NCBI RefSeq assembly: GCF_037975245.1
Contig: NC_092575.1
Location: 7,787,001-7,851,000 of the forward strand
Reading direction: 5' to 3'
Source of the DNA: Apostichopus japonicus
Lineage: Eukaryota > Echinodermata > Holothuroidea > Aspidochirotida > Stichopodidae
DNA length: 64,000 bases
Both the position numbers and the translations under genes were made by a program. This document shows positions 51,010 to 62,692 of the stretch, piece after piece. Position 1 is the stretch's first letter. Every line of letters begins with the position of its first letter. The notes beneath the pieces were generated by a model. It worked only from the letters and a program-made list of their open reading frames with translations, was not told the DNA's origin and did not search any database.

Positions 51010-51356
51010 GCCCCCCCCCCCGCACCACTTCGAAACCATACCCTATGGAACCCCTTTCCCTATCATCCCCCTTACCCTATTGACCCCCTGTCCCTATCAT
51101 CCCCTTACCCTATCGACCCCGTCCCTATCATCCCCTTACCCTATTGACCCCCTGTCCCAATCATTCATTCCCCTTACGCTATTGACCCCCTTACCCTATT
51201 GACCCCCCTTACCCTATCATCCCCCTTACCCTATTGACCCCCCTTACCCTATCATCCCCCTTACCCTACTGACCCCCGTCCTATATCATCCCCCTTACCC
51301 TATTGACCCATGTCCCTATCATCCTCCTTACCCTATTGACCCCTGTCACTATCATT
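51010..51356. repeat. C-rich ~30-bp tandem repeats (CCCTATCATCCCCCTTACCCTATTGACCCC)
   Basis: About ten irregular units built from CCCTATCATC, CCCTTACC and CTATTGACCCC blocks. Confidence 0.8.
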
Positions 51357-51665
51357 CCCCCTTTCAAGAACAGACTATGGTTTAGAAGAAAAGCATTCCC
51401 TCGACCAAAGACTATCAACTGTGTTGATGATTTTAATATTAACTTAAATGATAAAACAACATACTAACCTTTCTACAAATGTAACCCACCATTTTACATG
51501 AAGTTGTTATCCTCCTGATAAAATGTCTTTTTCTTATCTATTTTAGCTTCTTTTTTTGTAAATGTTACTTCTACATTCGTTATGATATGCACATTTAAAC
51601 ATTTTGTCTCACCACCAAGGGGAGGGGATAGTACTTCTTTCTTTTTTGAAACACATTAAAGGCAT

Positions 51666-51960
51666 CAGGCGTGTAGCCAGGAATTTGCCAAGGAAGGGGC
51701 GAAACTGTAGATTTGGCATTGCAAACTATCTAAGCGTAGCGCCACCATGGTTGGCGCGAAGCGTACAAGAAAATTTTGGCTGAAAATGCCTCCCAGATCG
51801 CTGGAAATGGCACTTCCCAGGCCTTGAAAGTTGCATCTTAACATTTTCTCTTTTGAAAATACTAGCAATATCATAAAAACATTAAAAAAAAAAAAAAAAA
51901 TGCTCAAGGGGGGGCGTCTGCCCCCTTCGCCCCCCCCCCCCAACCTTGGCTATGCGCCTG
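51666..51960. mobile_element. hAT-type MITE, family CAGGCG (295 bp)
   Basis: Terminal inverted repeats CAGGCGTGTAGCCAGG and CCTTGGCTATGCGCCTG are flanked by a perfect 8-bp target duplication, AAAGGCAT (51658-51665 and 51961-51968). An 8-bp duplication with CAG...CTG ends is the hAT signature. No coding capacity. Confidence 0.85.
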
Positions 51961-51968
51961 AAAGGCAT

Positions 51969-54900
51969 AACTGACAAAGTGCATCGTCATCGTCATCATC
52001 ATTATCATTATTATTATTATTAATTTTTATTATTATTATTGTTATTATGATCAAGTTTTTGTGATATACTCTTAACTTGTGTACTTCCATTTATTAATAA
52101 TTGTGACCATTCTGCTCAGAAAAAAAAAAAATGTTTATGTTTTATGATATAACTTCCCTAGATAGATAATAATCTTGAGTTTGGTGGCAAAACTATTCTT
52201 GAACAGGAACTTTTGTTCTCGACTTTGGTCAACCTCCCTCGGATATTTTTAATCATTTAACAGCAAATGTTTTGTTTTTGTTTTTATCCAGGTAATTAGC
52301 TGATAAGTCAGAGGAAGGAGTGCAGAGGAAATGCAAGTCTAGAAATTTATCTGTTTGTGCCAAATTGTCCTAAATCTTTGCTCAAAAAGTTAAATATTTG
52401 CTAAAGATTCATGTTTAAGAGCTGAGAACATTTTTTTCTTATATGCACTAGAAAGCTGACACTACATGGCAGCACACACACTGCTGATTTTGACAAAATA
52501 CTTCAAGTTGCAACCATGCACCACACCCCCCCCCCTCCCGACACTCCCTCAACACATTTGTAACCACGCTAATGTAAACAGCTCTCTAGGGCCTTTGCCA
52601 GCAAAGCCTAGTTGCTGTGGTACTGCTCTAACTACTATTAGCTAACCTTTGAATTCTTAAGTGGTAAACCAAACTATGCCACCCAATTAATATACTACTT
52701 TTACAACCCCCATTTCCCTCTCCCCCCCCCCACCCCGCAACCACAGTAATCCTCTACCCAACCTTGTGACAACGTCAATACACATTGCTTACTGTGTAAG
52801 TGAGTAGACGATACACTAATGAGCTTAAAAGTTTATAAAAATCAATTAAAAATGATCAAAGGCCTAATAAATTACCAATTATAGTTTAACATTTATGTAC
52901 AACACAATCGGTCTGTCCACACGCAGGACATTTAAATCATTTCATAATATTATTAGCACACATCAATAACAAGAAAAATTTCTCTTAAATAGCCACACAT
53001 ATGCATAGCGACAGAAATCAGCTTTTTTTAAATTCATAATTATGTTAATTAGCTGTTTCTCCAAGTGGATGACAAGAAAGATACATCACTGCTGGAAAAC
53101 AAATATTTCTAGAAGTGATTTACGTTAATATTTCTAAGGGTATTAAGATTCTTTTCAGGTCTGGAGGTAAATGGATTATAGCAGTTGCCCTTACTTCACG
53201 GCCCTGTACATTCGTTTAATTTAACCTATTGGACGATACAAGAACTAAGAAACAAAAAACAAAACAAGCCATTTGAGATCAAAATACCCTGTCTGGTATT
53301 CTGGATCTTAGGAGCATCACAGGTTTTAAAAGCACACCATAAAAAATAATTGTTTTATTGCCAAGAAATAAAAAATGAGAGTGAAAAATTTGGGCTTGAC
53401 TGGTAAAAAGAGTTGTACATGTTGACCATCACCATCATACATCTGTCCTTATCACATGATGGTACTATCTCTCGAGATTGTCAGATTAGCAAAGACTGTT
53501 GTTTCCAACAAGAGCGATGATTGACAGATTTGACGAAGGCTGTGGTGGTCTGTTTGTCTATCTGTCTTGGACAATCAGACATCTACGAACTACAACCCTG
53601 TTTGTTCTTTTTTAATCTAGTATCTAAAGAGCTAACAACACCCATTAGATTAGTTCATGATGTTAAGTTGAAAGCCAACACACGGACTGATTTCATGCCA
53701 TGATTTGCATTTACTTTCCAAAGTGAAGATTTCTACGTAAGCATACTGGTTGCCTGCCCATGGGACAATCTGCAGTGCGTTTTGAAGGATTCCACATAGA
53801 ATAGTCAGTTGTAGCACTTTAAGATATCATTTGCAATGAAAGGTATAACTATGACATGTTTTCATATGTTCTATGATGACACATCACTATTCTCTGGTGA
53901 CAGCAGAAGAACTATCAAACCCTGAACAAGTTGTACATTTCTTGACCATTCACTAAGACTTTAAGTGACAAATATTTATATCTTGGACAACGCTGTCCTT
54001 AATAGTTTGCGGTAATTTCTAATAATCTGGCATTTGCTTCTTTTTTCCTTCCCTGATTCATAAAGCTTTACTATCTTCTTCAAAGAGAGTCAAAATGAAG
54101 TTTATAACTTATCTTTACTAACATCCCAAAATACCAGCTTGATAATAGCAATAATTTCACTTAATTAAGATTTAATTCGTTAACTAGCTTTCCTTTCTTT
54201 ACGAGAAATCGAAAACAGTGGCTAAGAAAGAAAGAATGGATGTAATTAGATTGACTGAAAATAAGACAAAAGCAAAAAATGTTATGGAGTACTACAACCT
54301 TACAGAAACAAAACAAAAACTATATAATTCCCATTAGTATAGAACCCCCAAGTTTGGGGGTTTTCTCAAACTGATGATCGAAGGATATTACAAAATCATT
54401 TAAAAAAAAAACAATCGCTCCATTTCATTCTAAAATAATTTCTCTGATAAACTATATTCTAAAGATCAATTTTTTGCTAAATTAATTGTTTGCTATTTCA
54501 AAGGCCTTTGCATATTGTTTTGTTTTTCCTCCCTAATTTAAAACTCAAATTCAAATAAATGTAAAAGTATCTCAAAAATCAAACAATATAAACAAAAGAA
54601 TAATACATGGAAAATTCAAGAAGGCAAAATAGAAAATGAGAATAGATTGTACGACAAGTTTGTAAGTAGACAGAACGTGGCAGTTGAATGTCTGTATTGT
54701 TGGAAAGATATCAAGTTGATTTGGATCATGATCTTGTTATAGTTGCCATGAACACAATGTCAAGTAATGTCGACAGCCCATCAATCTAGTTGAAGCACTC
54801 AACCAGAAACCAGTCCTCAACAATTTCCGGGACTACTTAAAACAGCACTCAGCTACAACCCTACCCCTCAAACCCATAGCAACACCCCAATGTAGCAATC

Positions 54901-56619
54901 CAAATGTAGTCCTCTGTCAGCTAAATATTTTATCTAGGACAGTTTACTCACCCAGTAACCCCCCACCTTTAACCAGACTGTTTCATTTTGATGGGATGGT
55001 TTGATAACAACTGGGGTTTAACAGATGAAAAGTAAAATCCAATCTTTACCTGAGTATCTGATGTGTTACGGTCTCCGAGTACAGTCTGAATATTCATATA
55101 TTTGAGCATTTTTTATGTTTGCTGTGTAGCCTTTTCTTTAAACTTAAACTACATATTGAAATAAATTATCAGCAAAAAAATTATGATTATAAAATATTGA
55201 TGACCAGAAAATTTGAGCAAGAAGGCCAGTACTAAACTTTAAGGAAGAATTAGTCACCACAAACTGACAATATAAAATTGTGATAACACAAAATATGACA
55301 GCAGGCAGAAATATGACCTATTTTCTTCAAGCTGGTAACTTTAAATTCTTTTTTCTTCTTCAAATGTTTAAAATTTTTGCCATCTTTTTTAAATACTTCT
55401 TTGGTTACATGATGCATGATAGACTAACCTTTGCTCATACATGAGATGAACTAGCGTGAAGACTCCAAGTGGTTACATGCCTTGACAGCATATGCAGGAC
55501 AAATTTCAAATTGTTTATTTATTCAGGTATATATATATATATGTCTTGCAGAATGTTATATCAGGGAACTGCTACTTGGGAACTAACTTTGAATGAAGTT
55601 CTATGCATTTTTTCCAACTACCAAGTGATAACAGTTGCCTACACTGATCAACATCGGTTGAAGCACACACAGCGAAGATGAATTTGCAAAAGTTTTCATA
55701 ATATTTAACTGTGAACCCATATAAAACCCACTTGCAAAATACGAGAGCCAATAAAGTTTCCTGTGTAGAGATATCCTGTGTACAAATATTTCAAAGTTTT
55801 GACCCCTCATGACCTTAAATGAACTCTGACCTACACCACACACACACAGCAACTTGACTGCATAGGTTACTTGTCTGCCTACGGTTAGTAACCAATAACG
55901 TTTGCTTTGCTATTATATTTTGAATAATGCTGATTCTGAAGGCATATGTTCCTCTAAAAAATCCCTTTTGGATACCCCCTTAATAATGATTTTTAATGAA
56001 CTAATCTTAAATGTTAAGTTCTTTATATCTCTTACAAATGAGTATTTCTTTCTCTTTTGTCAGCTGCTTAATAAACCCACTGTTTTCACTTTCTTATCGT
56101 CTCTGGATGAGACAAACTAAATTCGCAGATAAATTAAAGATGAAAGGAAACAAACCAAGGATTGACTTTAAAGGTTTAAGCTACACTTCTTAAGTTTTAA
56201 GAAATCTCTTTTGAGTTTTGTCCACAATTTTACTAGACCTACAGAGGAATTAATAAAGATTGTAACTGCTGATCAAACCAAGACACCCTCCCTAGATTAT
56301 TTCACCAAATGAAGCATTAACACTAGACGAAGAAAACTAATTTCGAATTTGACCCTCAATATTTCACCTCATATATTTGTTTCATACTAAACAGGAATAA
56401 CTTTGGGTTCACACATTGTGTAGAAGTATTGAAGGCTGTGAGGTATGTCTCTCATAAAATACTATGGTTCAATTGTAAAAACAAACTGCTATAACATCTT
56501 TGCGTAATTTGACTATATCCTCTTTAATAGAATTTTGTGATGTGATAACACATAAATAATTCCCTGTATTAGTGAATCACAAGTAAATGGCAAATTGCAA
56601 AAATTAAAACACTGTGACC
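51969..56619. other. Intergenic, downstream of RAB34/36; no gene seen
   Basis: AT-rich with a (TTA)n-like patch near 52005-52045. No convincing exon on either strand. Confidence 0.6.
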
Positions 56620-56625
56620 TTTATT
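56620..56625 (-). promoter_or_regulatory. Candidate polyadenylation signal for the RAB34/36 gene
   Basis: An AATAAA hexamer on the minus strand lies about 430 bases downstream of the RAB stop codon. It is a candidate only, since such hexamers are common in AT-rich DNA. Confidence 0.25.
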
Positions 56626-57051
56626 TATAAAATTGGTACGGAGACAAATTAATGCTAATGTCGAACATTATTTATGAGGTTTTAGTGCCGCATAATAGGA
56701 AAGAATTGATTAAACCCGACACAAAGTTACCTCATGAAGGCTTGATCATGTGACCGGTGGCTAGACAATGGTTCCATTTAAGTTCTTATCTTTTTCGCTA
56801 AATATCTACTGTGTTTGATACATAAATTTGGTCAAAAAGCATGGTTAAAAATAAACAAAATGAAAATAAAGTGTATTATGGTTTGATAAAAATTAAAAAA
56901 AAAAAAGTAGCTAAAAAAACGTTTTTATCATGATACCTATGTACGGGACAAACCCTGCATCTACTTGCACCTAACTTGGAAGAAACTTGTAAAAGATGTT
57001 GAAGGATTATTTCATTTAATTAGCAGCTTCTTCCAAGGCACGGGCCTCTCT

Positions 57052-57110
57052 TTAACCGGAGCAGCATTTACTCTTTTCGTCCCCTTTGGAGCCTTCTGTC
57101 GGTTTCAGAG
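57052..57110 (-). CDS. RAB34: RAB34/36 terminal coding exon with CCSG prenylation tail
   Basis: After a polypyrimidine tract ending CCACCAG (AG at 57112-57111), the exon supplies CT to finish a Ser codon, then LKPTEGSKGDEKSKCCSG and a TAA stop at 57054-57052. Two adjacent cysteines near the C-terminus are the geranylgeranylation signal of Rab proteins; CCxx endings are used by several Rabs. Phase and position match the donor at 58517. The exon is short, so it relies on splice signals, phase and the CC motif together. Confidence 0.8.
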
Positions 57111-57169
57111 CTGGTGGAGGACGAAGAGGCAGAGATGTGGTAATGAATGTGAGGTGAGATACGGAGGTA

Positions 57170-57345
57170 ATGTGGCTCAAGGAGATACAAACCCAACAAT
57201 CATTGCTGGTCTGTATGATACATATAAACTCTGATGAACAGATTCCCACAAAAACAGCTACAAAAACTCTTATTCCATTTGGGAGGTATCACAAATTTCA
57301 TGTTCGTTCACAAACGAGGCTTGATTAAGTCTACATATGACATCA
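57170..57345 (+). repeat. Dispersed repeat D, copy in RAB34/36 last intron
   Basis: CAAGGAGATACAAACCCAAC ... CTTATTCCATTTGGGAGGTA ... GGCTTGATTAAGTCTACATA, matching the reverse of 47480-47660. It lies 60 bases upstream of the RAB terminal exon acceptor. Confidence 0.55.
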
Positions 57346-58235
57346 TTTCGGTGACATACACTTGAAGTTTTACTGGCTTTCTTTAATTTATTAAGTTTGT
57401 TCTTTTTTATTTTGTTCCTTCTGGTAATAGTGATGGGTGTTACAAATTATGCCGAATCATAAATATGCTTAACGAGAACTAATACTGGCCACTGGTTTCA
57501 GTGTCAATGATAATTTTACTTCCACCGTTTTAAATTGATGAGCAAAAAACGGCCAAAGTGAAAAGGAATCACCTCTTCCTGGCAAAATGAAATCACAGAT
57601 TGATGAAATGGCAGACTATGACATAACTTTGAAATATGATAACTCCCAAATGGAGTAATATTTTCCTTAGACATTTCAGGAAGTTGTAGAGATATGAACA
57701 TCACTATTGTAAAAAAAACTAATCATGATGGTTTGGTTCACTTTTATTCTTTTAATCGACAGACAGACTTAACAATAGCAGCAACATGAGTTTCACAAAA
57801 TTCTTCACAGAGCATCTAAACTGAGCAACTTGGCTAGGTTATACTTTTGCTTCTGATCAAAAACTTAGGTAGGTAGTTTGAAACCTGCCACTGTTGGGCT
57901 GAACCTTTCACAACTATTGAGTATTACATACCACTAGTAAAGACCGGAAAAGTCAAATCTGTTATCTCAATCCAAACTCATTCCAAGAACAAGGAAATTA
58001 AACAGACACTTCAATGGTTTGCTATTTGAACCATTAAAAACGAACTTTTGTAATGAAACATCTGAAATATATGGAACATATGAAACCGTACGAGAACAAT
58101 GAAACCATAAGATTTGGGAAGACAAAACATTTCAGGTTGTGGACTAGATGGTGACTATTTTACTTATTAGGAGATGTTTTTAGATATTTCTAGCGGTATC
58201 TAATTGTCTGAATATTACAATATTTCTGAATATAC

Positions 58236-58456
58236 AGAGTGTCAGCTCAGTGGTTAACGCCGGTGCCTTCCAATCATAAGGTCCCAAGTTCGAGTCACAA
58301 GTTACAGAGTTGTTGACAATTGACAGTTCAAAATCATGGACGTTAAAATATGAATCTAAGAGACTGACTTCGGTCAGCTTGCAGCTTTTATAAGCCAATG
58401 ATGGCATCTTCACGAGTTCCTGCTTGCAGGAGGATCTAACATACATACATACATAC
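58236..58456 (+). mobile_element. tRNA-derived SINE (family A) with (ACAT)n tail, in RAB34/36 intron
   Basis: Begins GAGTGTCAGCTCAGTGGTTAACGC (A box), with a B-box-like AGTTCGAGTCAC, a non-tRNA body ending GCTTGCAGGAGGATCTA, and an (ACAT)n tail. Matches the reverse complement of 10484-10708. Confidence 0.75.
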
Positions 58457-58517
58457 ATGACTCGTTCAGAGTTAAGGAACAACCAAAACCCTACATGCAG
58501 CTTAACAAATGACTCAC

Positions 58518-58649
58518 AGATCAGGCTGCTGTCTGCGGCTATGACTTTCTTCATCGCTTTACTGTCGGTCTCATCTTGTACCGACTTCTTCATGATATCG
58601 TTGAAGGCCATGGAAGTAACACGGGAGAAAAACTGCTCCACATTCTCAT
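58518..58649 (-). CDS. RAB34: RAB34/36 exon encoding the alpha-5 helix and hypervariable region
   Basis: The acceptor CTTCGCAG precedes 58649, and AT completes an Asn codon. It encodes ENVEQFFSRVTSMAFNDIM, the C-terminal helix of Rab proteins, then a charged linker ending in AADSSLI before a GTGAGT donor (58517-58512). The frame stays open well past the donor, running into a SINE, but that read-through is intronic: the donor is canonical and the next exon supplies the prenylation tail in the right phase. Confidence 0.9.
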
Positions 58650-59979
58650 CTGCGAAGAGTACACAAAATAGGGCAACTTTACTCGGTTGGAGGAACTTCA
58701 TTGTGACATCATCATCATCAGATATATTATTTACAGCAGGTCTTGACCAAAAGCAGAGGTCACCAAAGGTCATAATCATCTTGATTTCCTCACCAGGCTT
58801 CATATAGACTGAACACGGGCATACCACGACGATGATACGGTCGTAGCAATGAATGTCTTATTACTTATACTATGCATAGCAGTTTTAAGGGTATGTGTAT
58901 TTTGCTCCCCAACCATGACAAAATGAGAATATACTAATTATAAAATAAAACAAAATAACTACTCTGTGTTATGTCAAGAGAGTTTTTTATTGTGTAAAGG
59001 TTATGTGTGTCACGTGTTTGTCCTGTGTTAAGCCTCTATTATGCTAATGCAGTAACATATTCACGTTCACGTTATACGGTGATGTAATTTATGTTATTGT
59101 TTACTGATTTCTAGTTCGTTAGTTTAGCAATTAGTCAATTAAATGGCTCAACCTCTCTTCCCAAAGTGACTTTTACTTCTGTGGCTCTCTATTTCTTTTC
59201 TATATTCATGCCCGGACACCTATTTGGATTTTACTGGCGAAAAGCTTCATTCAAACCGCACCATGCTCTATAGCTACTGGCGGGGTCTTCTCTTGTTAAC
59301 CATCTTAGTAGCGTATGAGTAGCAAATTGGCTCATTGGAAAAGTATTTCATCCAGATAAATTATACCTTGCTTTAAAACTTCTAAGAAGCCAAATGCCCT
59401 TCATGCGTATTTCACGAACAAAAGAATTTTTTAATGCCAAAACAAACCCATTTTCTCCCCCTCCTCCCACTCCCCACCCCCCAATCTTACCACCCATTTT
59501 GCTATAAATATTGGCATAACATTTTTTGTAACTATCTACAAGGAGGATGTTTTCTTGAACATTGTTTGAATGCTCAATTGTGATGCAAATAACATTGATT
59601 AGGAACTGTAGTAACGTTAGTCAGTGCAATACCGACCAAATCAAGTTTATTTTGCTAATAATAATATTATGCCCCGGTTATATTGAGTGATTATCTAGGA
59701 TTCCCCAAGGGTCAGTAAGCCAAAAGAAGCTTATTTCAAAACCTATCCTTGCGATGATCATGAAAAACTATTGGCTTATATCAAGCCTTCTCTTTTCAAT
59801 GAGTTTTCATAAAAATCATGGGTCAGGTGTGTGTTGCACCAATTCCAGCTCCCGAGACGGCCACATTCAGGTTCTCATCAGACAGACAATGAGTGTACTG
59901 TACCTCTACATTGAGTCACTTCTCTCTTAATATACAATCATTGGTCTTATATTGGGTGTAAATACATTGTATGTCTTAC

Positions 59980-60070
59980 TTGTTAAGGATGACAGTGCCC
60001 AGAATTCGGCTCCTAATTTGTTGGCAAGTTTGATGGCGTTTCCTTCCACTTCCTTAAACTGGGCAACTTC
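59980..60070 (-). CDS. RAB34: RAB34/36 exon with G5 region (WALSSLT)
   Basis: The acceptor CATTTTAG lies just before 60070, phase 0, matching the previous exon end. It encodes EVAQFKEVEGNAIKLANKLG and then AEFWALSSLT, equivalent to the RAB34 segment leading into the G5 S(A/S)xT loop. The donor is GTAAGA at 59979-59974, phase 1. The 90 coding bases plus one preserve the frame. Confidence 0.88.
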
Positions 60071-60995
60071 CTAAAATGAAATCAAAACATTGGCATATTC
60101 ACTCTCTGACTTTTGGTGACTGGTATATTAAACACTAGGTCATTACATTGGAAATGGCCAGAAATGGTCATGCTCAAAAGATGTGCAGAAATGTCTCTGA
60201 AGCTACAATATCAGAGTGTAACAGTCACGTGGAGACAGGTTAGTGACAAGCCTTGTAATTTATACGCATCATCAAACCGCCTTAAAGAAGACTCCTTTAT
60301 TTCATTTTTGAAACCAAATATGATATTTACTGTGATCAAATTCAAATATGCAGCAAATTCAACTCTCCATTAATAATAATAAAATACAAATATTTAATCT
60401 GCATACTGTATATTTGCTATAGTTGATAGGCATGATATAGTTGACCCAGCTCTGTACCATTTCAATTATGTGAAATTCAGAGACAATTTGTTATAGCCTG
60501 GTAAAGTCAACATTTCATTCAACCCAAATACCAAAAGATATTAAGAAAAATAAATATTCTTAAGCAAAATCCAAACAGTTTAATGGAAAACTTGGAAGCA
60601 CTGGTCTTATTAATATATATATATTAAAATATCAATTAAAAATATTTATGTAAGTATAAAGAACCAAAGTAAACCCAACTATAGATCCTATCCAAACTGT
60701 GAGAGGAGTAACTTTTCAAACCTATCAAGATGTCCACGCAGTTACTTGTCACTATTCCTAACTGTCTCAATAGTACTCCATATTCACACAATTCTATCCT
60801 TTTCCATTTTACGTATATTTTGGTGTTTGCAATGATTTCTTTTCTAAATTTGACGATGGCATACACTCTTCCCAAAAGTCATCTCTTGAATGGCGCCAGT
60901 TATCGTCTTTCAACTCCAGTAAATAACATCAAAACAGGTTAAAGCTGACACGCTTGAGTTAACTTCAGTTATTTACAGACAATTATTAAACTTAC

Positions 60996-61126
60996 ACAGA
61001 TGTCCTTCTTAGTTCCTACTAAAAACAAGAAAGCTGCCTCCTTCATTTCTTTGACCGCCTCCGCGTGCCACGTCTCTGCGTGTTCCAGGGTGAATTTGTC
61101 CGTTAGATCGAAGACGATGATTACGA
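60996..61126 (-). CDS. RAB34: RAB34/36 exon with G4 motif (GTKKD)
   Basis: The acceptor TCTTTCAG is followed by TC, completing a Val codon. The exon encodes VIIVFDLTDKFTLEH, the alpha-3 helix region and LFLVGTKKD, ending on a Cys codon before GTAAGT (60995-60990). The G4 guanine-specificity motif is TKKD rather than the canonical NKxD. This is a known peculiarity of the RAB34/RAB36 branch rather than damage, and it supports the family assignment. FDLTD and GTKKD are nearer RAB36, whereas ERFEVLG in the first exon is nearer RAB34. Confidence 0.92.
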
Positions 61127-61359
61127 CTGAAAGAGAGAATGAAACATCATCCTTTCCAAATGAAAACAAAATAACCAACAATTTATATATCTCAGGGATC
61201 ACCATGCTTTTTAAGAATAAAATACTGTAAAGTATCCTCGATAAATACAAGCGTATAAAGTGAACGTTTTTTAGTACATCCCTCACCAACCATGTGAATC
61301 TTCCTCGTTACTTTACTAGACTTCACTCTGTGCAGTGAAGTAATGTACAAAATGCAATG

Positions 61360-61462
61360 TACATACATACATACATACACGCATACATACACCCATACAT
61401 ACACACATACATACATACACCCATACATACATACATACATACATACATACATACATACATCC
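61360..61462. repeat. (CATA)n microsatellite in RAB34/36 intron
   Basis: Tetranucleotide repeat with CACC and CACG variants. Frames on both strands are compositional. Confidence 0.93.
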
Positions 61463-62082
61463 ATCTGTCTGATTTGACCTACACAGAAGTGTTATACGTA
61501 CAGAAGCAGCGTCAAAAAACTTACTATACACAGCTACTGTCAAGGAACAGAAAATGGTTGACTTTTATCTGAGATGACAAGTTTTCAACTCAAGTTTTTG
61601 CACATGAGAGTTATTTTCGGGGAAATATCCATTCTGCATTCGGTGACCCAAGGTAAAATTGTCATGACTGTTTTACATAAAATATGCTATATGAGCACAA
61701 TATTTTTTAACCAGTTTACCTCCTTGAAACCGTATTTAATGTCTCCCTGTTTCCAAAAATTCATGAGCGCAATACATAATTCTTTGTTGCATCTGTGTCA
61801 CAATAGATGTTCACACCTTAGACTTGGCCTACCATACTTTCACAGTAGACATGTAGATAACCTAGCTTGCTTGACAAACAAACAAACCAACCTATGGGTG
61901 GAGGTTTTTATTGTCATGGAGAAGGTTTCAGCACCAGCTGATTGCACCATATTTGAGTAAGAAGCAGTACCTCGCCATGTTCGTATCCACCAGCTACAGT
62001 TGTGAATACAAAGTATGCAAATATAAATTTTAGCAATGAATGCCAGCATCTACTTCAACAACATTTAAGCCATTTAACTTAC

Positions 62083-62147
62083 CATGAGCTCCCCTATAGT
62101 ACGCTGCTGCGATACACTTGAATCTTTCCTGTCCGGCTGTATCCCAA
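62083..62147 (-). CDS. RAB34: RAB34/36 exon with switch II (WDTAGQE)
   Basis: The acceptor ATCACAG precedes 62147, and the first base completes an Ile codon with the previous exon. The exon encodes WDTAGQERFKCIAAAYYRGA and the following residue, containing the invariant G3/switch II WDTAGQE and the AYYRGA RabF-type segment. The GTAAGT donor is at 62082-62077, phase 1. Sixty-five bases fit exactly between the neighbouring exons. Confidence 0.93.
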
Positions 62148-62524
62148 CTGTGATGAAAGACAACATCAGGAGACGGTGAAACAATTTAAACAAAATAACA
62201 AGAAGACCGTGCATCATAAGCAAATCATCAATTACATCTTTGGTCATTTTTTGTTTTCCATTGAAGTTTGACATCCTCTCTTGGTGCTTTGTACAGTAAC
62301 ATAACAAACTACATAAGTTATGTGAGGTACTGTATTTCTAGAGATGAGATCTCTACAGTACACAATCATAAGTTTTGTAAACAATCTTTGTTTTCCAGGA
62401 AAATTTGTTGCCCCAAAATATGTACTTCCTGTTAAAGTTTACCTTGACGTCCGGAGGGAAGACAGAGAAATAAGAACCCATGTCATTACTAACTGATATT
62501 CCTGCATATCGACATGAGACTTAC

Positions 62525-62692
62525 ATTTGTAAGTTGAACGGAGTGCCGAGGACCTCAAATCTTTCCACTTCAAAGTCGACTCCTATAGTAGCCTTGTAGT
62601 CCTTGTCAAATACTTCATTGCAAAACCTGTTCACCAGGCACGTCTTGCCAACGGAAACATCCCCGACAACGATGCATTTTGACATTTGTAAG
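62525..62692 (-). CDS. RAB34: RAB34/RAB36-type small GTPase, exon with P-loop and switch I (5' end of gene not seen)
   Basis: First of six visible exons of a RAB34/RAB36 GTPase, a membrane-tethered switch that in other animals acts in lysosome positioning, macropinocytosis and ciliogenesis. The acceptor CTTCTCAG ends at 62693; the exon runs in frame from the codon before LQMSK through the P-loop GDVSVGKT and the switch I/effector segment YKATIGVDFEVERFEV to the GTAAGT donor (62524-62519). The upstream residues align with the FxxSK stretch that precedes the G domain in vertebrate RAB34/36, so an N-terminal exon probably lies to the right (unseen, possibly past 64000). Alternatively translation starts at the ATG at 62685-62683, giving 212 residues. 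The exons joined from here encode 214 residues. RAB34 versus RAB36 cannot be separated with certainty, as features of both occur. Confidence 0.9.

Noticed and set aside
55469-56193. Several 60-83 codon frames between 55469 and 56193
   Set aside because: No family resemblance, no splice-bounded pattern, typical of random AT-rich sequence.
58180-58517. Continuation of the RAB exon frame toward 58180
   Set aside because: Runs past a GTGAGT donor into a SINE; the correct phase-matched terminal exon is at 57052-57110.
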